A stretch of 7,314 nucleotides of DNA from Oligoflexia bacterium (GTDB taxonomy: Bacteria; Bdellovibrionota; UBA1018), in contig CAIOHW010000319.1 of assembly GCA_903858195.1 (NCBI GenBank), positions 1 to 7,314 on the forward strand, written 5' to 3'. Of the stretch, positions 1 to 4,806 are shown piece after piece. Numbering within the stretch: position 1 is the stretch's first letter; every line of letters begins with the position of its first letter. Both the position numbers and the translations under genes were made by a program. Under the pieces are notes generated by a model. It worked only from the letters and a program-made list of their open reading frames with translations, was not told where the DNA came from and did not search any database.

Positions 1-39
1 ATCCTTACCAGTGTCGCGCTTGAGGTGTCGGGTGACTAG
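1..39 (+). CDS. possible C-terminal end of an upstream gene (partial)
   Basis: Read in frame 1 the window opens with twelve sense codons and a TAG stop at 37-39, giving the tail ILTSVALEVSGD. The codons are ordinary for this genome, and the stop lies 49 bases before the hisC start, a spacing compatible with an upstream gene in the same operon. Twelve codons are too few to identify a family or to prove coding. In several Proteobacteria a hisC next to cmk follows pheA or another aromatic-pathway gene, but nothing here confirms that. Confidence 0.3.
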   Translation: MLTSVALEVSGD

Positions 40-88
40 ATGTGTCTGATTTGACTCAGGTTTCGAGCTGTGGTGTTGTCCCCGTGCC

Positions 89-1264
89 ATGAGCGATACC
101 CCGGGATTTCCACAAGCCCCTGAATACATTCAGACTCTCAACCCCTATGTGCCCGGAAAGCCCATCGAGGAGACCCAGCGCGAGCTGGGGCTGAAGCGGG
201 TGGTGAAGCTTGCCTCGAACGAAAATCCGATGGGTCCGAGCCCTCGCGCCATTGCTGCAGCCCGGAGTGCTCTGAAACACCAGCATCGTTACCCGGATGC
301 CGGCGCCTACCGCCTCAGGAAGGCTCTGGCGCGCCACCATGGCACCCGAGAGCAACCGGTTGCTGCCTCCGAGTTTCTGCTTGGAAATGGCTCAAACGAA
401 GTGATCGATCTTTTGATTCGTACCTACGCGAGGCCCGGCGAGGCGATCGCCACCTCGCAGGCCGCTTTCGTGGCCTACCGCATTTGTGCCCAGGCCCATG
501 GGGTAGAGACGCTCGAGACGCCGCTGACCGCCGACCTTCGCTTTGACCTCGAGGCGCTGGCGGAGGCCGTGATTCGAGATGCGAGGGTGAGGCTCGTGTT
601 CATCGCAAATCCCAACAACCCGACGGGCACGCACAACACGAGAGCCGAGCTTCGCGCCTTTCTTTCGAAAGTTTCGCAGATCCACGGCAGGCCCGTCATG
701 GTCGTGCTCGATTACGCCTACTGGGAGTATGTGAGCTCCAAGGAGATCCCCGATCCGATGGAGCTCTACCGCGAGTTTCCAAACGTGCTCGTGCTCCATA
801 CCTTTTCGAAGGTCTACGGGCTGGCGGGCTTCAGGGTGGGGTATGCCATCGGTGCTCCCGAGCTGCTCTCGTTCTGTGAGCGCATCCGGATGCCGTTTAA
901 CCTGAGCGCTCCGGCGCTTGCCGCTGCCGAAGCGGCTCTGGCCGACCGTGCGTTTGTCCGCAAGGCCGTGCAGGTCAACCGGCAAGGCCTCAAGTTCTGG
1001 CAGCGCACGCTCGATCGGCTTAAAATTCCGCACTGGCCAAGCCAGGGGAACTTCGTTCTGGCCGACGTGAAGCGGGGCCTCGGGCTGACGGGGCCTGAGG
1101 TCTTTCATCTCTGCCTTCGCGAGGGCGCCATCTTCAGGCCGGTGGCAAATTATGGGCTCCCTGACGCGCTCCGCATCTCGGTCGGAACCGATGCCGAGAA
1201 CCGCTTTGGTGCCCGGGTGCTTGAAAAGGTGGCCAAAAAGGTGATTGGCGGAGGCAGCAAGTGA
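89..1264 (+). CDS. hisC: histidinol-phosphate aminotransferase (class I/II PLP aminotransferase)
   Basis: This enzyme transfers the amino group from glutamate to imidazole-acetol phosphate in histidine synthesis; some HisC2-type members also act on aromatic keto acids. It is cytosolic and PLP-dependent. Visible landmarks are ASNENP (42-47), YPDAG (68-72), GNGSNE (99-104), NPNNPTG (174-180, cofactor-contacting Asn), LDYAYWEY (207-214, with Asp208 for the pyridine nitrogen and Tyr211), the Schiff-base Lys241 in HTFSKVYGLAGFRVGY, and LRISVGT (361-367, with Arg362 as the expected substrate-carboxylate contact). The 391 residues slightly exceed the usual 350-370, with additions at both ends. ATG 89 is the only in-frame ATG, GTG or TTG after the stop at 47-49. 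No good Shine-Dalgarno precedes it. The usual Glu of the DEAY motif is Tyr here. Its end overlaps cmk by 4 bases. The family is certain; histidinol-phosphate versus aromatic substrate is not. Confidence 0.93.
   Translation: MSDTPGFPQAPEYIQTLNPYVPGKPIEETQRELGLKRVVKLASNENPMGPSPRAIAAARSALKHQHRYPDAGAYRLRKALARHHGTREQPVAASEFLLGNGSNEVIDLLIRTYARPGEAIATSQAAFVAYRICAQAHGVETLETPLTADLRFDLEALAEAVIRDARVRLVFIANPNNPTGTHNTRAELRAFLSKVSQIHGRPVMVVLDYAYWEYVSSKEIPDPMELYREFPNVLVLHTFSKVYGLAGFRVGYAIGAPELLSFCERIRMPFNLSAPALAAAEAALADRAFVRKAVQVNRQGLKFWQRTLDRLKIPHWPSQGNFVLADVKRGLGLTGPEVFHLCLREGAIFRPVANYGLPDALRISVGTDAENRFGARVLEKVAKKVIGGGSK
1250..1254 (+). promoter_or_regulatory. Shine-Dalgarno for cmk inside hisC
   Basis: GGAGG lies six bases before the GTG at 1261, within the last codons of hisC. 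It supports GTG as the cmk start and reinitiation by ribosomes finishing hisC. Confidence 0.7.
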
Positions 1265-2013
1265 GCGGCGCAGCGGAACTGGGTTTCGAAAAGCACGGGC
1301 ACGTCATTGCGATCGATGGTCCTGCAGGCACCGGTAAGAGCACAGCCACGCGAAGGCTTGCCGATGCGCTTGGGTTTGTTCATGTCGATACGGGAGCGCT
1401 CTACCGGGCGCTTGCCTACACGCTTCTGCACTCAGGTCAGTGGCCCGAGGGCGCCACCCCCGACACGATCACGGATGCGGACCGGGCGGTTGCAGAAAGA
1501 CTTGCACAGTCGATCGAACTTGAATTCAAGTTTGCGCCCAAGCGAAACCCCAAGAACCGCATTCATGCCGACGGGCAGGATGTCACCGATTTCATCCGCA
1601 CCCCCGAGGTGAGCCTCGCTGCTTCGGCGGTTTCGGGGATCCCGCTGGTGCGGCGCGAGCTTCTGGGGCTCCAGCGCAGGCTGGGATGCCAGGGCCCGTC
1701 GATTCTCGAGGGGCGTGACATCGGCACGGTGGTTTTTCCGGATGCCGACCTCAAGTTCTTTCTGAGCGCGAGTGTCGAGGAGCGCGCCCGCCGCAGGCTC
1801 GACGAGCTCGAGGCCACCGGAGCAGATGTGCCCTCTTTCGAAGAGATCAAATCGCAGATTGCAGCCCGCGATCATGCTGACTCGACGCGCGCAGTCGCAC
1901 CGCTCGTTCGCGCACCCGATGCGATTGATGTCGACACCACGCGCCTGACCCTTGATCAGGTGGTCGAGCTTTTGGTGAGCACGGCACGCACGCGCCTGGG
2001 GCTTGGCACATGA
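1261..2013 (+). CDS. cmk: cytidylate kinase
   Basis: Cmk phosphorylates CMP and dCMP with ATP, recycling pyrimidine nucleotides in the cytosol; CMP is also released by CMP-sugar-dependent envelope synthesis such as Kdo transfer. The P-loop GPAGTGKS is at 20-27, the substrate-site motif DTGALYRA at 43-50, and EGRDIGTVVFPDADLKFFL at 150-168. RDHADSTRAVAPLVRAPDAI at 203-222 corresponds to the lid and NMP-binding region of the E. coli enzyme (RDDRDRNRAVAPL). At 250 residues it is somewhat longer than E. coli Cmk (227), partly from a ten-residue N-terminal extension. It starts with GTG overlapping the hisC stop (GTGA), backed by a strong Shine-Dalgarno. The gene that commonly follows cmk, rpsA, is absent; a glycosyltransferase follows with an ATGA overlap. 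Confidence 0.96.
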   Translation: MSGAAELGFEKHGHVIAIDGPAGTGKSTATRRLADALGFVHVDTGALYRALAYTLLHSGQWPEGATPDTITDADRAVAERLAQSIELEFKFAPKRNPKNRIHADGQDVTDFIRTPEVSLAASAVSGIPLVRRELLGLQRRLGCQGPSILEGRDIGTVVFPDADLKFFLSASVEERARRRLDELEATGADVPSFEEIKSQIAARDHADSTRAVAPLVRAPDAIDVDTTRLTLDQVVELLVSTARTRLGLGT

Positions 2014-3098
2014 GCCTGATCCGGCTCACGGGTCGGCCCCGCATTCTTGCCATCCGCGCAGACCGGCTGGGTGATGTTGTGCTGTCGATTCCGACCTTCG
2101 AAGTGCTCAAGCGCACTTACCCTCAGGCGCATCTGTGTGTCTGGGTGCAGCCGCGGGTGGCTCCGATCGTGCGCGGGCTTCCGTTCGTTGACGAGGTGGT
2201 GGAGATTGAACCCGAGCAGCTGTCACTTGCCGCGCTCTACCGTCTGGCTCGTGCCGGGCGCTGGGATCTGGCACTCGTGCTGCAGCCCCGTTTCAAGATC
2301 GCAGCCGCGCTCTGGCTGGCTCGCATTCGGCACCGCATCGGCCCGCTCTCCAAGCTCTACTCCTTTCTGCTGTTTACGGCAGGAATCCGCCAGCGGCGCT
2401 CGCGGGTTGAGATGCATGAGGCGGACTACAACCTCCAGCTTTTGCAGCTTCTGGGGGTGGAGGTGGGGAGCCGCACCGTGCTCCCTCGTGTGGCCGTCTC
2501 GACCGAGGCCAGGGCCGAGGCCCATGCATTCTGGAAGGGGCAGGAGGCCCGGCACTGGGTGGCCATTCATCCCGGAATGGGGGGGAGTGCCCTGAACTGG
2601 CCCGAGGGGCATTATCTGGAGCTTGCCCGCCTGCTTCTGGAAAAGGGCTTGGGCGTCGTAGTGACCGGAGGGCCTGCCGAACAACCCGTTCTCGATCGGT
2701 TTTCTCACGAGCTTGAATCGAAGCATGCGGGACGCTTTGCCTGCTTTGGGGGAGCGCGTGCGGCATCGGTCGACCGGTTGGCGGCGGTGTTTGAGCGAGT
2801 GTCGGTGGTGGTTGCTCCGAGCACGGGGCCCTTGCATGTGGCGTCGGCGCTTGGAAAGCCCGTCGTGACCTTTTTTCCGCCCATCCGAGTGCAGAGTGCA
2901 AGGCGGTGGGGCCCGTATGTAGGCGATACGCCGGGGGCGCCTCGCGGTTCTTCTCCTGCCTCGGTGCTTGTGCCCGAAGTGCATTGCGGACAGGATTTCA
3001 AATGTCGGGGTCAGGCCTGCCCCTATCATCCCTGCATGCCCACTTTGAGCGTGGCGCAGGCGCTTGAAATGGTGCAAAACCATCTGGCACGCGTATGA
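2010..3098 (+). CDS. GT9-family glycosyltransferase, probable LPS heptosyltransferase
   Basis: Glycosyltransferase family 9 members such as WaaC, WaaF and WaaQ transfer heptose from ADP-heptose to the LPS inner core at the cytoplasmic face of the inner membrane. The N-terminal Rossmann half carries RADRLGDVVLSIPTFEVL (16-33), in which Asp22 aligns with the catalytic Asp after Gly in the family. The C-terminal half has HPGMGGSALNWPEGHYLELA (187-206) and the nucleotide-sugar motif APSTGPLHVASALGKP (269-284). The Asp usual in the DTG/DSG motif is Ser271 here. Residues 326-342 contain four cysteines (326, 332, 337, 342) and His340, possibly a structural or metal site. The 362-residue length is normal. 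ATG 2010 overlaps the cmk stop (ATGA) and has only a weak Shine-Dalgarno, so coupling is likely. Linkage to a heptose kinase supports ADP-heptose as donor, but the exact acceptor cannot be read from sequence. Confidence 0.88.
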   Translation: MSLIRLTGRPRILAIRADRLGDVVLSIPTFEVLKRTYPQAHLCVWVQPRVAPIVRGLPFVDEVVEIEPEQLSLAALYRLARAGRWDLALVLQPRFKIAAALWLARIRHRIGPLSKLYSFLLFTAGIRQRRSRVEMHEADYNLQLLQLLGVEVGSRTVLPRVAVSTEARAEAHAFWKGQEARHWVAIHPGMGGSALNWPEGHYLELARLLLEKGLGVVVTGGPAEQPVLDRFSHELESKHAGRFACFGGARAASVDRLAAVFERVSVVVAPSTGPLHVASALGKPVVTFFPPIRVQSARRWGPYVGDTPGAPRGSSPASVLVPEVHCGQDFKCRGQACPYHPCMPTLSVAQALEMVQNHLARV

Positions 3099-4102
3099 AG
3101 CTCACTCCCACGCAGAGATCCTCCCTTCAGTCGATTTTGCAAAAGCTGGCTCGTCCGAGCCGGGTGCTGGTCATCGGGGATGTGGGCCTGGATCGCTACA
3201 CGGTAGGTTCGGTAGACCGCATCTCGCCCGAGGCTCCGGTGCCCATCGTGAGGGTCGAGCAGGAGATCCACAAGCTGGGCCTTGCCGCCAACGTTGCCGA
3301 TAACCTTCGGGCACTCGGCAGCGAGCCTTGTCTGCTTGGGGTGGTGGGGCGCGACCGTGTGGGCACGGACTTTCGTTCGGTGCTCCGCAAATCAAAAATT
3401 TCGGATCGGCATCTGATCGTCGATCCCTCTCGCCGCACGGTGCTCAAAGAGCGGATCGTGAGTGACCGGCAGCAGTTGCTTCGCGTCGATTACGAAGACC
3501 TGGATGCGGTTTCCGGAAAGGTCGCCAAGCAGCTCAGTGTCCGGGCCCTTGAGCTGGTTTCTGAGTGTGATCTGGTGATTCTTGAAGATTATGCCAAGGG
3601 GCTCATCACTCCCGCTTTTGCGGCCGAACTGTTTCGTGCAGCAGCGCGAGCGGGCCGCAAGGTGCTTGTCGATCCGAACGCCAAGAGCCCGCTCTCGCTT
3701 TACCGCGGCGCGGCCCTTTTGACTCCCAACACGCGCGAGGCCGAGGCTCTCTCGGGCGTGCGTATTCATGATGCCGCGTCACTTGCCGAGGCGGGTGCGG
3801 TGATCTTGAAGGCCACTCGTGCTCCAGCTCTCATCATCACGCGCGGCAAGGACGGCATGGCGATCTTTGAAAAGGGCAGGCGTACTCCGCGCCTGATCGA
3901 GACGTACGCGCGAGAGGTCTATGATGTCTCGGGTGCGGGTGACACGGTGATTTCGGTTCTAGGGCTTGCACTTGCCGCCGGTGCAGGGCTGGATGACGCC
4001 GCCCGGCTGGCCAATCTTGCCGCTGCGATCGAAGTGGGCAAGCGCGGCACCGCCACGGTGAGCCGAGACGAGCTTGCCACGGCTCTTTCAAGCTGGGCCT
4101 GA
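3095..4102 (+). CDS. rfaE1: D-glycero-beta-D-manno-heptose-7-phosphate kinase (HldE kinase domain, stand-alone)
   Basis: This cytosolic PfkB/ribokinase-family enzyme phosphorylates D-glycero-D-manno-heptose 7-phosphate at O1, a step toward ADP-heptose for LPS core. Strong HldE landmarks are GDVGLDRYTVGSVDRISPEA (28-47), RQQLLRVDYED (125-135), ILEDYAKG (162-169), VLVDPNAKSPLSLYRGAALL (190-209), and EVYDVSGAGDTVISVLGLAL (274-293), with catalytic-base candidate Asp283. The ANVADN stretch (65-70) is the first PfkB signature region; the second Gly of the usual GGAAN is Leu63. The 335 residues cover only the kinase half. The nucleotidyltransferase domain fused to it in E. coli HldE is absent, so a separate HldC/RfaE2-type protein must be encoded elsewhere. 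ATG 3095 overlaps the glycosyltransferase stop (ATGA) with no evident Shine-Dalgarno, suggesting coupling. Confidence 0.93.
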   Translation: MKLTPTQRSSLQSILQKLARPSRVLVIGDVGLDRYTVGSVDRISPEAPVPIVRVEQEIHKLGLAANVADNLRALGSEPCLLGVVGRDRVGTDFRSVLRKSKISDRHLIVDPSRRTVLKERIVSDRQQLLRVDYEDLDAVSGKVAKQLSVRALELVSECDLVILEDYAKGLITPAFAAELFRAAARAGRKVLVDPNAKSPLSLYRGAALLTPNTREAEALSGVRIHDAASLAEAGAVILKATRAPALIITRGKDGMAIFEKGRRTPRLIETYAREVYDVSGAGDTVISVLGLALAAGAGLDDAARLANLAAAIEVGKRGTATVSRDELATALSSWA

Positions 4103-4118
4103 CCGACTGGGTCTGAGT

Positions 4119-4141
4119 TTGCATGGAGGGCCTCCATGCAA
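4119..4141 (+). repeat. perfect inverted repeat enclosing SD and start codon of the lipoprotein gene
   Basis: Arms TTGCATGGAGG (4119-4129) and CCTCCATGCAA (4131-4141) are exact reverse complements around one base, G4130. As RNA this gives a 10-bp stem with a 3-base loop (4129-4131). The left arm contains the Shine-Dalgarno GGAGG (4125-4129), and the right arm contains CCTCC followed directly by the ATG at 4136. Folding would hide both signals. No T-run follows on either strand, so it does not look like an intrinsic terminator. As DNA it could equally be a dimeric-regulator operator. The repeat itself is certain; its role is inferred. Confidence 0.85.
4125..4129 (+). promoter_or_regulatory. 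Shine-Dalgarno of the lipoprotein gene
   Basis: GGAGG, extended to GGAGGG, ends six bases before ATG 4136 and fixes that start. It sits in the left arm of the surrounding inverted repeat and can pair with the CCTCC between it and the start codon. Confidence 0.75.
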
Positions 4142-4699
4142 CGCTCAACTCATCGCAGTTCTTCGGCACGGGATCTTCGAATCCTCTCTTTTGCAACGCT
4201 CTTCGTGATCACGGCACTGCTCATTCTGCCAGGCTGTAGCGATGATGAGGGCGGAGGCTCGCCGAGCGTGCAGCCGGCCGTCACCCCGGCCGCGGGGTGG
4301 ATCGATGTCTACGCGAATCGCGAATGCCAGACCGTGGGCTGTCCGGGCCGTGGAGGCGTGCACTTCAATACGGCAGGCGAGTTCCTGCTTGGACCAGCCG
4401 AAGGTCCGGTTACGATCGCCGGGCGGATCGCCGCCGAAGAGCTCAGTGCACTCTCCGATGCGGCAAATGCCGTGGCAACACAGAACCTGAACACGGTTCT
4501 GACGTGCGAGTACTGGAATGCTCCAGACGACGAAGTGTTCTCGGTGCTCCGGATGACGCTCGACGATGGCAGCCGGTTTCTGGTTTACCAGCGCGATCCT
4601 GCCTCCCGGAGCGTCTGCTACCGGGGTGACAAGGCGCTTGCCGAGACGCTCTACGGGGTCACGAATCCGCTCGTGCTCAAGTATGATGTGAGCGAGTGA
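4136..4699 (+). CDS. small cysteine-containing lipoprotein of unknown function
   Basis: The 187-residue protein begins with a basic n-region (Arg and His residues at 1-15), a hydrophobic stretch (about 16-32) and the lipobox LPGC (31-34). This predicts signal peptidase II cleavage and lipidation at Cys34. Ser35 at +2 carries no Asp retention signal, so sorting to the outer membrane is expected by the E. coli rule. A Gly/Ser/Pro-rich linker (about 38-53) leads to a single domain of about 130 residues with Cys64, Cys69, Cys124 and Cys161, an even number that could form two disulfides. I do not recognise a family and see no catalytic motif. The gene lies 33 bases after the heptose kinase, so read-through from the operon is possible. 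It is followed by a prepilin-like gene, but no functional link is shown. No alternative in-frame start would keep the signal peptide. The start region is embedded in a perfect inverted repeat. Confidence 0.85.
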   Translation: MQRSTHRSSSARDLRILSFATLFVITALLILPGCSDDEGGGSPSVQPAVTPAAGWIDVYANRECQTVGCPGRGGVHFNTAGEFLLGPAEGPVTIAGRIAAEELSALSDAANAVATQNLNTVLTCEYWNAPDDEVFSVLRMTLDDGSRFLVYQRDPASRSVCYRGDKALAETLYGVTNPLVLKYDVSE

Positions 4700-4756
4700 G
4701 GGTGTCTCTGACGACACACAGGCGGGCGTGCCTCGCCGCTCCCAGGCCTGCAGATA

Positions 4757-4765
4757 TGGTAAAAT
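4757..4765 (+). promoter_or_regulatory. candidate extended -10 promoter for the prepilin-like gene
   Basis: TGGTAAAAT matches the extended -10 form TGnTATAAT with one hexamer mismatch. No convincing -35 lies 16-18 bases upstream, which extended -10 promoters can tolerate. Initiation about seven bases downstream would start the RNA near 4771-4773, about 33 bases before the TTG start codon. The AAAA also belongs to the A-side of the overlapping terminator-like hairpin, so the match could be incidental. Confidence 0.4.
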
Positions 4766-4806
4766 CTCCTCAGGAAGATTGGATTTCTGAGGGGGTGGTT
4801 TTTCTT
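4764..4806 (+). terminator. terminator-like hairpin with T-tract, overlapping the prepilin SD and start
   Basis: Bases 4764-4776 pair with 4784-4796 in a 13-bp RNA stem (ten Watson-Crick and three G-U pairs) with the 7-base loop GATTGGA. Two G residues and then TTTTTCTT (4799-4806) follow. An AAAA run precedes the left arm, so the minus strand also shows a stem followed by TTTT. This has the form of an intrinsic terminator for transcripts coming from the lipoprotein gene or the operon. It also buries GAGGGGG, the Shine-Dalgarno of the next gene, and its T-tract runs into the TTG start codon. Confidence 0.65.
4789..4795 (+). promoter_or_regulatory. Shine-Dalgarno supporting the TTG start at 4805
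   Basis: GAGGGGG ends nine bases before TTG 4805. Upstream of that TTG the frame holds no ATG, GTG or TTG back to the TAA at 4760-4762. The next in-frame ATG, at 4862, is the first residue of the predicted mature protein and would remove the leader, so TTG is the best start. Confidence 0.6.

Noticed and set aside
51..79. TTGACT (51-56) as a -35 for hisC
   Set aside because: The hexamer at 17-base spacing (TGTTGT, 74-79) matches the -10 consensus at only three of six positions, and the implied start would leave almost no leader.
442..451. GGCGATCGCC, similar to the HIP1 palindrome, with GATCGA recurring across the window
   Set aside because: Explained by common Ile-Asp and Ile-Glu codon pairs and high GC; only one full copy was noticed.
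2223..3083. Long minus-strand open frame opposite the GT9 gene (a similar one lies at 392-1108 opposite hisC)
   Set aside because: Low-complexity, Arg/His/Pro-rich product typical of antisense frames in GC-rich genes; the plus-strand genes have clear family motifs.
3069..3083. Inverted repeat ATGGT/ACCAT just before the kinase start
   Set aside because: Only five base pairs inside the GT9 coding sequence, with no T-run and no masked Shine-Dalgarno.
4123..4238. Alternative ATG at 4123 opening a 38-codon frame ahead of the lipoprotein start
   Set aside because: No Shine-Dalgarno precedes it, the frame overlaps the lipoprotein signal peptide, and the product has no recognisable feature; the ATG exists because the inverted repeat mirrors the real start codon.
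4702..4750. Small hairpins GTGTC/GACAC (4702-4717) and CAGGC/GCCTG with an inner GGG/CCC (4719-4750)
   Set aside because: Short or bulged stems with large loops and no T-run; expected by chance in GC-rich spacer.
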